Origin: Phlebiopsis flavidoalba
Lineage: Eukaryota; Basidiomycota; Agaricomycetes; Polyporales; Phanerochaetaceae
DNA length: 64,000 nt
Reading direction: 5' to 3'
NCBI GenBank assembly: GCA_035772785.1
Contig: JAOCPU010000004.1
Span: 372,001-436,000, forward strand
The notes under the pieces are model-generated. The model was not told the DNA's origin and made no database searches. It worked only from the letters and a program-made list of their open reading frames with translations. The position numbers were made by a program, and so were the translations under genes. Below, one piece after another: positions 48,595 to 59,490 of the stretch. The first letter of the stretch is position 1. Every line of letters begins with the position of its first letter.

Positions 48595-49463
48595 CAGTGA
48601 CTGACAAAAGTGTGTCACACTTAGATATTGAGTACTCAAAGAATTTTGAGTAAGATATCCATAAAAAGAGCTGTTGCATAACTATAATAAGGATTGTATA
48701 GAATAGCACAAAGAGCTATTTTTGATATACACACATATACCATAAGTAGTAATAGCCATTGGATAATGAGCAAATATACTAAATTTGCTCTTATCAGATA
48801 TTCTTTTATTATACAGCAATAAAAATGTTTTGCATTTAAAAATTGATATTGAAAAAATACCTTAATATTGTCTCTATACTGTATATATGGTACATTAAAG
48901 CTTACTATAGCTAGCTACATATTATAGCCACAATCATTTAGAGCTAGCAAGATCAGAATGGGATTTTATTTCTCACCTGCCACACTTGACAATAGGAAAC
49001 TTGCCCTTTTTCCCACACATTCTGTGTTCAATTTCTTATAGCTGACAAAAATCAGATATTACCACATACTCTACTACAGCTAATATAAATTTAATGGTAT
49101 TTTACATATAGGTGTAACAGAAAGAATCAATATACATTCACTAATGATATCAAATACATACTATGCATGGGCATTTTATATAATTACCCATGAATCAAGC
49201 TATTTTATCAATAGTACGTATAATGCATATCTTTTTCTTTGGTGGTGTAATAAAGGAATCTTTCATCAGTGCAGTTTTAATATATTGTTTATTATACAAT
49301 CATAGCTGCCATATATGGTATATATGTGAATATTGAGAATAATGTTCATTACTATAGTATTCCACAAAAAGACTTGCTTTTCATTAGTTGCTCATATGAA
49401 TATCTTACAATATATTCTTTAGATGTTCAATATCCAAGTGTGACACATTTTTGTCAGCCACTG
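48595..49463. mobile_element. Non-autonomous TA-flanked element, copy B (869 bp)
   Basis: Left end CAGTGACTGACAAAAGTGTG and right end TTGTCAGCCACTG are inverted, with TA at 48593-48594 and 49464-49465, as expected for Tc1/mariner-type insertion. The inverted similarity continues well beyond the first ~38 bp: TATACCATA..TTATTAT blocks near 48,735-48,820 mirror 49,250-49,325. No transposase is encoded; the longest frame (from 49,326) runs through the right arm. It directly abuts the hairpin element on its left. Confidence 0.85.
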
Positions 49464-49904
49464 TATTTACTCTCGCTAGGCGCCGGTGTTACGGTTGTGT
49501 TGCATTTTGAATTGCTAAGTAGTTGTCATGTAAAATAAGTCACATACATGTTCACCTTGAGACCCCTCTCTTTTAGAGTGGGAGGCAGCCTCAAGTGAAT
49601 GCCATTTTTTTCACCCATTGCCCCATCTGCGCTCACTAATAACTACTGGCGGCCAATATGTGAATCCGAGAAAACTCAAAGTTTCTGCTACCGCTTGCTC
49701 AACAATCAATATTGTCATGTATGTACTCCAAATTATGTCTCTCTGCCTAGCAAAGTCAGCACAACAAAATACGTGTTTAGCCCTTTGTTCTCTAGGCTGA
49801 CTGCCTTCTACTGCTTGTTCCGCCTTGCAAGACTTCATCAGAATCCCCTTGCACAACAATTTCTTCCTAGTCAGTGACACACTCACTACTGTGCATCACA
49901 CTTA
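49464..49904. other. Spacer between two repeat copies
   Basis: About 440 bp, less AT-rich than the flanking elements. It has overlapping open frames on both strands (49,599-49,886) but no recognisable domain. Confidence 0.35.
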
Positions 49905-50015
49905 CATTAACTGACAAAAGTATGTCACACTTATATATTGGGCACGTCAAAAAATCTTTGAATAAGATATTCATAGAGAGAGCTGTTATATAACTTTAGA
50001 AAAGATTGTATAGAA

Positions 50016-51740
50016 ACATCAGGTAAAACTACAAGTCAAGACCGTGGTAGATACCGCAAGGTGAAATTGATAAGCACTGTCTTGCATGGGATGATTAGAT
50101 ATGCTGAGATCTACACATGCCGTGCATGGTTTCCAATGTGCATTGTAGACTCATGCAATGAACATTGGAATGTATGGTATTTAGAAGTCATATGAGATTG
50201 TGAAATCTAAGAAACCCCCAAAATCATCATCTGTCCTGTACGTGAGCAAATAAACATAATACATGTATACCTTACCATGTTTGAGCACTTGCACTGCCGA
50301 ATACATTGACACGCTTTGCTTTCCTTGTATCTATCTCCCCACAAGAGTTGTCTTGCTAGTGTGATTATATTATACTTTAGTAGCATATCTCAAATTGTTG
50401 TGTATTTTAGTGCGACATTCACTGCCCAGTGTTCTGTGTTCAAGCTTTTGTAATTGAACTTGGCACTTATGCCAATAAAGTTTGTAATGGTCTGTCTCTG
50501 TTATACTGTGATAGTGCATGCAGGTGACTCATATATAGATGTAACAAGCTGTGGCGCATGCTCTTCACATTCTAGTCCTCGCCAAGATAACTGTGGGCTA
50601 TGGCAGCACATTGGCAAACAGCGCAGGCCATAAAAGCTGGCCAGGGTAATGTCCATCTTCTTCCACCCTTGCCATCTTTTCTCAGTTTCATCCCAACTAT
50701 CTCTCCGGAGTCTGTGGCTTATTATCTCACCACTATGCTTTCCCGCGCTCACTTTTGCCAAGTCATTGTGAGGCCTTAATCAATGCTCTCGTAAATGTGC
50801 CAGCTTCATAAAATCATGACGTGTGAGTCATTTCCACTTCAAAAACACCCATGTACACTATCTACATCCTATTGTGACCCTTAGCTTGGTCACTGCTATC
50901 AAGTGTCCCCTCTCTATTCCAGCGTCTGATGTTCATCCCCGCAAAGTCAAACCTGATTGCATGCATGAAGGGCTGGAGAGAACTCTCACACCCTGACACT
51001 TTTGATGAAAAACCTGGATGGTACGCAGTGGGTTTGGTAACTAGAATTATCTAACATTGTACTGTCTTAGATTTTCTCTTAATGTTTGCAATGGTGGTTG
51101 CCAGTAACTAGACATGCTGATCCTGTGTATTTCTTTACAAAAATTTGCTCCCAAGTCCCCCATTTGGCCTCCCACCCCATCTGTCTCCTTTCGTGCCTAC
51201 TCCCATGCACACTGCTGTACCTGCCTCTATGCCAACTTTTATGGCCACTTCTGCATTGGCTTCTATAGCCACTCTGTGCCTACCCTCGGAACTGTCCGCC
51301 TTTGCGCCTGCTCTCTTTGCCTCTCTCCTTGCTGCGCTGTCCATTTTGGTTATTGTTACCGTCACTTGTTGTTTTTGTGGTAAATCACTGATAAATTGCG
51401 ATGAATTTATGATTTTTATGCAGTGCAAATTTGGTGTGAATTAAAATATGGGGTGATTTGAACGAACTATTAAAGGAGCAATATCAGCTGTGATGGCATT
51501 GTTATTGCTTACCATATAAGATAGTCAAGATAATTTTTTGCACCTGAGATATATAACTGTCACCCCAGGCTAGTGCAAGTCATTTTAAACTACACAAGAA
51601 ATCAATTATACATTTTGTCCATCCTAGATGTTTATTAGAAGTGCAATATCTCGCAATATCTCAATGTCTCTTATGAGACCATGATGATTTTACAAGATTG
51701 GAATGATATCAATAGATCTAATCCTGACATTTTACCCAAT
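50016..51740. mobile_element. 1.7 kb insertion within copy C
   Basis: This block interrupts the repeat between matching family sequence on both sides; GAA is present at both junctions. Imperfect inverted ends may exist (CAGGTAAAAC on the left, reverse complement TTGGGTAAAATG on the right), suggesting a cut-and-paste element, but the target duplication is not clear. Inside are plus- and minus-strand frames at about 51,086-51,444 with no recognisable transposase. The plus frame is Ala/Pro/Leu-rich and hydrophobic. Confidence 0.55.
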
Positions 51741-52302
51741 GAATAGCATACATTATATACACACATATACCATAAGTAGTAATAGCCATTGGATAATGAG
51801 CGAATGTACTAAATTTGCTTTTATCAGAGTTTCTTTTATTATATGATAATAAAAATGTTTTGCATTTAAAAATCAATATTGAAAAAATACCTTAACATTA
51901 TTTCTATATTATATATATGGTAACATTACAGCTTACCATAGCTAGCTACATATTATAGCTATAATAATTTAGAGCCAGCAAAGTAAAAATGAGATTTTAT
52001 TTGTAGCTTGCTATACTTTACAATAGTATAACTGCCTTTTTTCTTACACATTCAGCGTTCCATTTTCTATAGCTGACAAAGCTCGAATATTATCACATAC
52101 TTTATTTCAGCCAATATAAATTAAATGTATTTTACATATAGCTATAACGGAAAGAAGCAATATTCATTCAATAATGATATCAGATGCATACTATGCATGC
52201 TTTTTTATACAGCTACTAATAAATCAAGACATTTGATCAATAGTATGTAAAATGCATATATTTTTCTTTGGTTGTGTAATAAAGAAATCTTCTATTAGTG
52301 CA

Positions 52303-52863
52303 TGTCACAGATTATGCCCTAATAGTCAATTTCCTTTTATTTTCATTCATATTCGACACCAAGTCTCAAGTGCTCACTTAAGCGCCTTTCTGCGCTACAA
52401 AGCTTGTGCCATAATATTCACATCAACTAAGGGTCCGGATGGGTAAATGGATGCATCACATGTATTTTGGTCTAGGTAGGGACTGGAACGAGGTCTATGG
52501 ACTGAGGTAGATAGTATAATATCATAGACTGAGGTAAAAGGATGGAATATGGACATGAGAGTTAAAGATCTGTCATAGTTTACCTTGGGCAGGCTATAGA
52601 ATAAACATCGCCAGCAGGTCACTCTGGTTAGCTGTCGCTGAGCTGGCACTCTTCGACATGTATGACTTACACTGCCAGCTCATCGATGACATTGTTAGAG
52701 ACTGGCTCACATGTATATGAAGAGGTACGCTTGTGGCCTTAAGCCCCAAGCTTAACAACATCATTAAGATTCTCTCCCATATTTTTGTCACTCTTGCTCT
52801 ACTTAGTGTTTTACACTTTTCCCCTTAAGCAACATATACAGGTAAGTAAGGGTTTTCGTGATA
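52303..52863. mobile_element. Solo LTR (561 bp) within copy C
   Basis: The insert starts TGTCAC and ends GTGATA, which fits the TGTCAC..GTGACA ends of Ty3-type LTRs with one C-to-T change at the right end. It is flanked by a 5 bp duplication, GTGCA, at 52298-52302 and 52864-52868. No internal retroelement coding region is present, so it is a solo LTR left by recombination. Internal weak ORFs are ignored. Confidence 0.72.
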
Positions 52864-53381
52864 GTGCAGTTTTAATGTATTTGTTTATTATATCATCATA
52901 GTTGCCATATATGTAAATTTTGAAAATGAGGTTCATTACCATAGTATTTCAGAAAAATATTGCTTTTCTAAAGTTGCTCATATGAATATCTTACAATATA
53001 TTCTTTAGATGCTCAATATCCAAGTGTGACACATTTTTGTCAGTTACTATACATGAAGGGAATGCCTAAAACAATGCCCAATCAATAGGAAGCAATGCCC
53101 AGACCCCAGATTTTTAAAATACCCGGAAATTCACAACAATTCCCAGGATAATAAAAATGTATCAGATAATGTTTCTATGTTATAGGCATACTTAGAGAAC
53201 ATATAGAAGCCGAAATAAGAAGCAAGCAAAGCCGGAAGAATGTAGGAGAAGTTGAAACCCAGAGTACCCTATTGAAAATTGCGAAAGAATTGTAATAAAA
53301 TCGAAATATATTGGTAGCACCTCTGGCAGGCTGAATATGGTAATTCCATTTGGTTGGCATGGCATGTTCTAAACATATATA

Positions 53382-54111
53382 CAGTGACTTACAAAAATGT
53401 GTTACATTTGAATATTGAACATCTAAAGAATATATTATAAGATATTGATACGAGCAACTACTGAAAAGCAATTCTTTTTGTGAATATACTATAGTAATGA
53501 ACATTATTCTCAATATTCACATATATACCATATATGGCAGCTATGATTGTATAATAAACAAATGTATTAAAACTGCACTAATGAAAGATTCCTTTATTAC
53601 ACCACCAAAGAAAAAGATATGCATTATATGTACTATTGATAAAATAGCTTGATTCATGGGTAATTGTATAAAATGCATGCATAGTATGTATTTGATATCA
53701 TTAGTGAATGATATATTGATTCTTTCTGTCACACCTATATGTAAAATACCATTAAATTTATATTAGCTGTAATAGAGTATGTAGTAATATCTGATTTTTG
53801 TCAGTTATAGGGAAAGAAACACTGAATGTGTGAAAAAAGAGACAGGAATATTGTTTGTAAAGTGTGGCAAGTTATAAATGAAATCCCATTTTTAACCTCG
53901 AGAATTCCTGATAAAAGCAAATTTAGTACATTTGCTCATTATCCAATGGCTATCACCACTTATAGTATATGTATATATATCAAAACTAGCTCTTTATGCC
54001 ATTCGATACAATTCTTATTACAGTTTTGCAACAGCTCTCTTTATGGATATTTTATTCAAAATACTTTTGAGTGCTCAATGTTTAAGTGTGACACACTTTT
54101 GTCAGTCACTG
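53382..54111. mobile_element. Non-autonomous TA-flanked element, copy D (730 bp)
   Basis: The left end CAGTGACTTACAAAAATGTG and right end TTGTCAGTCACTG are inverted, with TA on both sides (53380-53381 and 54112-54113). Its first half is the reverse complement of the right half of copy B, so it is in the opposite orientation. It is about 140 bp shorter than B and E, so it carries an internal deletion. It has no transposase. Confidence 0.83.
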
Positions 54112-54337
54112 TAGGTACTCAAACTACAATACAGCGCTCTAAATAAGCAAGGAGAAAGCTGGGAAGCAATTCCAAATGCAGCCCAAAAGCAGAATTGATG
54201 GGAAGTGGATTGCCATCAATTCCCAGCCTAATTGGGCAAAGAGGTGCATTGTGGGTCCACTCACAAAGTCCAGCCGCGTTCTCGCACCTTTTGGGCGCTT
54301 ATTTGGGGTGTAAAAAGTTGTGTAAAGAAAAATTGAT

Positions 54338-55662
54338 GGCATCTTAGCTTATTTTATTTCTCTACCAAATTTTATCATGCTAATATGTTTAGGAAAGCTA
54401 GAAAGCAGTGCTTCAAAAAATACCATTTTTGGAAATTGTAAGGCTTTTTTGAAAAAGGTCACCTCATTTCAAAAGAAATGTCAGCCTAGGCCAATATAGC
54501 ATTTTTTTTTAGTTTCCACCACTTTTACAATTTTATGAATAATAAATCGTTTCCAATGCATCTTTGGGTATTGGGGATCTTTTCCTAACCCAAAATTTTG
54601 TAGTAACCGTGGGAATGTGTGATTTTTGCTACCGTTTAATTCAAAATTGAGCGTGTCTCTCAGGTGTCTGCCGACCTTAACTCTAGAGGTTTCCAATACA
54701 AATTTGAATCAAAACTTGTCCAATTTTTTGATATTGTCATACATGGATCCACACCACTGAATATTGCTATTAACTGCGCAGGACCCCTGAAGCTACCCCC
54801 TGCTCAAGTCGTTATACTAAGCATCTAATGTTTTCAACTCTTGCAGCTTGCACAAACTTCAATGGACTTTTGTTCTAGAATTAGCGCCCGTGCGTCCGCC
54901 GCCTTACCTTCCAGAGAACATACTCTGCTGTGCTAGTGGGTATCTAGTGGTCTCTGAAACATTTATCTCAGTCATAAATGTATTATTCAATTTTATATGT
55001 CTCTGTTGACATGGGCCAATTGACGTCAATGTGTTTGTGTTTCTGCACTTTGTCAAGTTTCGGCATTTTCTATACACCACAACGGTTCTGATTGCTTTCT
55101 GGTTTTGGAGAGTACAGTGTCGCGACTAGAAGCTTTTCATTTGTTTGTCTGTTAATTGACTCAATACATTATTCTATTTGGCTCTTCCGACATTTCACAT
55201 ATTATTTGAGGATTAGATTATAAAATGCATTTAGAGAAACTATGTACTGCACAAGAGGGAACTGACAAGGGAAATTATATAGCTAGGCCCAGATACACCT
55301 CATACCAGCCTTGCTGTCCTCACCTTCCACGTTGCGTTGCAGTTGTGCACATTGTAGATAAGCCTCAGCATCCTATAGTCGGCCTCTCGCTACCCCCATG
55401 TTCAGCCTTGTCATACTAGTGTATGTAGCTGTTTTGTAAAAGGGCTGGACATTCTTCATAGACCATATTCAAAGAGCGGCGGAAACTTAAAAAAATGATA
55501 TATTGGCCTAGGGCTAGCATCCCTTTTGAAATAGGGTGACTCTTTTCAAAAAGGCTGATAATTTCCAAAAAAGGTAATTTTCTTTTTTGAAGCCCTGCCT
55601 TCTGGCTTCCTAAACATATCAGCATGACAAATTTGGTAGAGAAATGTATGAGCTAGGATGCC
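54338..55662. repeat. Inverted-repeat element with ~210 bp arms
   Basis: 54,338-54,550 (GGCATCTTAGCTTA, CTCTACCAAATTTTATCATG, AATATGTTTAGGAAAGC, then a T-rich tract) is repeated inverted at 55,450-55,662. Arms differ by scattered substitutions. The ~900 bp between them shows no gene I can name. No clear target duplication was found. Likely a non-autonomous inverted-repeat element of a third family. Confidence 0.62.
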
Positions 55663-55725
55663 CACCTAGTCTCGTGACCAGGTTCTCATTGGCGCCAATT
55701 TAGGAAATCACACTGTGAGAGTCCG

Positions 55726-56234
55726 GTGTCTAACCAACAGCAGGGTGGGGGGTCTGCATTTGCGCGGTTTCACGTTGGGCGCCAAATACTAGCCCTTGCT
55801 CTTGTCTACTCCCATATCTTACAACCCAGCCTAGACGGCCTCCTGTCCCCATATCTGTCTCACAATAATCTAATTCATACTATTCTGACTACTTATTGTT
55901 TAATGACAGAAAACTGCCAGTATCCCTGCACTGTATGGCCTCCACCAAGCCACCATTGGAAGCCGTCCCTAGCAGACTTGGAACTACCAGTCACTCCTTC
56001 AAAACCTGCACTATCATGTCCGTTTAATGGTCTGACCGGCTTCAGGGCAGCCCGTTATCGTCTCTTCCAAAAAAGCTTGAAAAAGCATAAGCGATACCTA
56101 CATGATTATGTCCGCACCCCAAAGGCACCCAGCTACACACCTTATAAACTGCAGCTCTCAACTGGACACCAGCGGCTTAAACCTTTCAAGCACAGCGATC
56201 CCTACCTCCATAACCACACGCAGCCCTTTTGGTC
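55726..56234 (+). pseudogene. Open segment just upstream of the RecQ-like helicase remnant
   Basis: An open frame of 188 codons from 55,726 to 56,292, starting MSNQQQGGG, is Ser/Pro-rich then basic (KSLKKHKRYLHDYV). It runs into the helicase remnant, where the matching frame changes near 56,235. It is probably the decayed N-terminal region of the same gene, but no domain is recognisable in it. Confidence 0.35.
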
Positions 56235-57870
56235 GAGCAATGGCATCAGCTCCTTGATGAGAGTGGAATCAAGCTTTCTAAAGAAGCAGTGAAGGAGTTT
56301 CATGTTCAGGGTCATTGAACATCATCATTGAACGTGGACGGGATATGGTAATAGTGGCCCCCAACTGATGCGGAGAAGTCATATGTATGGGCACTACTCT
56401 TACTTGTCGACCGAAGCGTGGTGTCTCTTGTCATAACACCCTATACGAGCTTGGGAACTGAGGGTGAAGACAGATACGCAGCTATACCATCTCCCACTGT
56501 TATAAATTGACTATGATATTAGAATAAGTAACATGGGCATTTCTGTGATCTATGTGAATGCCAACCAGAAGTGAGACGAGATTCTTGAAGCCGCTGCACA
56601 CGGGACGCCATCAGGTCATATTCGTGTGCACTGAAATGCTTGAGAGCCCATGTTTTGCTTGTATCCTTCACTTCCCTGTATTCCAAACCATTCTTCAATG
56701 CATATATCTTGATAAAGCACATCTGGTACATGAATCACACGAGTGGTAGATGCCATATGCACACTTGAAGAGTCTGCGAGCTATCCATGGTCTAGAAGGT
56801 TCTCATGGTCGCATTGTCCGCTGCCCTTCCTATCTCGTACCGCTGCTCATTATGCAAACATGCTGGTCTCGGCGCGAGAGCAATGCATTCATTAATCTGG
56901 GCAACTTCCACCCTGAGCTTTCAATTGTCATCACTCCTCTCAAAATACCCAGTTGCAACCTTTCAAGATCTTGCGTTCACCCTTCCCGAAGATGTTTCAT
57001 CAGAAGACATCCCAATCACACTCATATATTGCAATGATATCAATATGCTGATGAAAAAATGTTTTTGGTGGTACCCGCGGCGGCCGTCTTCGCAAATTTG
57101 GTCTCCCTACCACGCTTTTTGATATTATTCATGCTGGTCTGTCGAACATCCATAAAGAACTTGTCATAGCCAAAATTTGGGCATCATCAAGTACGCATCC
57201 TTCTGGTAACAGAGAAGATTGGTGTGGGAATCAATATTTCAGGAGTGCAGAGAGTTTTGCTCAGTATCCAACACAAAACGAGCTCACACTATCAAAAGCG
57301 GCACAACGCCACAGTCGAGGAGCTCGAAACAAAGAGACAACCTCGATTGGATATCTTCTCATAGAGTCTGATCTTCTTTGCCCTGAGTACACTGAGGGGG
57401 AATGTTGATGCCAGAATTCTCAGGCTTGTCCGTGAGCCCAAGGGTGTTATCAAGAAGTTCTCAATGCTCTTCTCAAAAATTCTCCTCGTCCCGCCGCCAT
57501 CTTCCTCTACTCAACCTGAAGAGCAGAGACTTTGCTGCTCTCATTGTAATCCCAAGCTTCTCTCCCATTGCGAGAACACTTGTGGGTTATGGTGGACTCT
57601 GCGGCTGATGACGCTGAGGAGGTTAAATCCACTCTGAAGCCTGCAGAGCACAAAGAGATTCACACGTTCACCTATGTATGCAACGTATCAATCAGTGGCG
57701 GACTCAATAGAGGGATCTGTGGCCAAGTTCAGATCCTCATGATGTTCTCTCAGACGATGACCTATGGAATGTTGCGAAGGTTGCAGATGTGATATCAAAG
57801 GAGGAGGATTTACGGTCATTGGCTGTGAACTCCTATTGGAGCGTGGTTGCACCTTGGTTAGTTTCGGCAA
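56235..57870 (+). pseudogene. RecQ-like ATP-dependent DNA helicase, decayed
   Basis: Order of motifs follows agaricomycete RecQ-like helicases. EQWHQLLDESGIKLSKEAVK starts near 56,235. The Walker A region (MVIVAP, frameshift, TDAEKSYVW, about 56,337-56,390) has lost the G-x-G-K-S pattern. VFVCTEMLESPCFACILHF is near 56,620. The DEAH box reads DKAH at 56,711-56,722, so the catalytic Glu is replaced by Lys. Motif III reads SAALPISY instead of SAT. DLAFTLPEDVSSEDIPITLI is near 56,970. GVGINISGVQRVL is near 57,220, and a broken motif VI (QRHSRGARNK) near 57,300 precedes SIGYLLIESDLLCPEYT. The C-terminal CCSHCNPKLLSHC (near 57,535) and LRSLAVNSYWSV end it near 57,870. Stops, shifts and substitutions show it is inactive. 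Confidence 0.75.
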
Positions 57871-58050
57871 CCCAATCCATTGTAAGTGCAGTATATAATA
57901 GCTCGCAATAAAACCAGGTGTGTATAGCTACGGTTACACAATATCTCTATTAAGCTACAGAACCAATCAGATCATTGTTACTGTTCATTAGAGTATATTC
58001 AAGGTTATTCCACATTGCCACTTCCTCATCCACACATTCTTCCATGTCCA

Positions 58051-59490
58051 CTATATCACTGCCCTCATCAATTTTGTCGATAGCGCTACTTTTGTACCGA
58101 GAACGTAAACACAACTTGTGTTGATGAGCAGATGCTTCACGTGACTGCCTTTAGAGCCACTATCACGCTTACGACCATCATGGAAAAGGTCCTTGGAGTG
58201 ATGTGAGGACATACTATCCTTGTTGTAGTGGAAAATATAATGCTTTGTGAAGTGCACCACTAAGATCTCAACATCTTTTGTCTGGCGAATGTGCTGGTAA
58301 CATTGATATACTGCATTAACTCCAAGATCCTTAAACAAGTGGTCTGTGAGTGATTTTGCTTCTCCAAGTGCCGGTATAATATTCTTGAGTAAGTCTGGAG
58401 ACACATTGACATCATGGGCCCCTGCCTTGATTACTTCGTTTAGGTGCTCGACGTCAAAATCAACCTCTTTGAATCCATCTGCATGACCAGTTATATTTAT
58501 CAACATGCCTGCTAATAAAACTTGTGCCACCTTGGGTGGCCAGTTGTGCTGAAAATTGTGCAATAGCTCCATTGTTTTGTGTGCGTAGTTACAGCTGCCA
58601 CCATAGTACATCGGCATCCAATTTTTCAGGATGCAATGGACACGGCCAGGGTGACTGTGTTTGATGGCATGTCACATTTTACGCAACGTCATGAGATTGT
58701 GCATAAGTGAAGTTGCATTGCTTAAAACTGTATGCCCGGTGACAGTCTTGACTCCATTGGCTTAGAGACGGTCTCGTGAGGGCAGAAGGTACTGATTGAC
58801 AACATTTGCACAGTGGGCCCAAAAGCTTACAGAATTGTAGTAAGCTGTTTTCATTTGGGCCTCGGAAGCATTAGTGACATGAAGGTGAGCTAATGGGGAT
58901 GCAATGACAAGCAATTGAAAGACAGCATTGAAGAAGCGTAGCCACGCGTAGAAATCGATTTTTTGACTGTTGACCTCACCACGGTTTGGTAGCAAATTGT
59001 GCAGAGTACCCAAACTGAAGACATCTGTCTTCTTTGTGCTGCTGATATAGTTTGCGGCAATGCACCGAATCATGTTAAGGCAATAATGCATCAGTCTACC
59101 TGTCAACATGAAGCTCGACAGGTGGTCGATGTGCCACAGAGAACGGTCAACGGCTCGTTGGTCTTGTGCTGCGCAATCGCGTGCCGTAGTAAGCTAATCA
59201 CCTAGAACAAAGAACATCTGGTCTTCAAAAACTGACTTCGGGAGCTTGAGGATATCAAGAAAGTAGCGTGATAGAACCTCCATATTTCCGCATGTTATAG
59301 TCTGCTCCTGGTCCAGTGTTGGCAGATAATGCCATTCAGTTTTATGCGGCAGAATAGCGCTGGGATTCATGAATGGTTGGAGAGATTTGCAAAAGTGTTC
59401 GAAGATTTTTGTGACAACATGTTTAATCACTGCGTCACAAAATGCCTTCTCATCCAGTGTGCCGGGAAGAATTTGCTCGAGCAAGACTTC
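58051..59490 (-). pseudogene. DUF6589-domain protein, fragmented
   Basis: Three consecutive minus-strand blocks in the expected order match the DUF6589 family common in agaricomycete genomes: TEWHYLPTLDQEQTITCGNM near 59,285-59,345; then TGRLMHYCLNMIRCIAANYI, GTLHNLLPNRGEVN and MKTAYYNSVSFWAHC, at 58,800-59,105; then NWPPKVAQVLLAGMLINITG and HLNEVIKAGAHDVNVSPDLL at 58,400-58,560. The blocks are split by stops and frame changes at about 58,620-58,760 and 59,105-59,210. Function of the family is unknown; it is often found with mobile elements. The helicase remnant lies convergent on its 3' side. Confidence 0.68.

Larger units (their letters stand above)
49905..53049. mobile_element. TA-flanked element, copy C, split by two insertions
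   Basis: The left end (CATTAACTGACAAAAGTATG, TA at 49903-49904) runs to about 50,015 and stops after GATTGTATAGAA. The family sequence resumes at about 51,741 (GAATAGCA, then ACACATATACCATAAGTAGT). It stops again at 52302 and resumes at 52864 (GTGCAGTTTTAATG), ending TTGTCAGTTACTA with TA at 53050-53051. Removing both insertions leaves a family member of roughly the same size as copies B and E, in the orientation of B. Confidence 0.8.

Noticed and set aside
49326..49538. Small frame in copy B as a possible transposase
   Set aside because: It runs through the terminal arm, and the equivalent in other copies is broken. No DDE-type motif is visible.
51086..51444. Hydrophobic plus-strand frame as a membrane protein gene
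   Set aside because: It is Ala/Pro/Leu low complexity, has an equally long opposing frame, and lies inside an insertion with no promoter or splice context.
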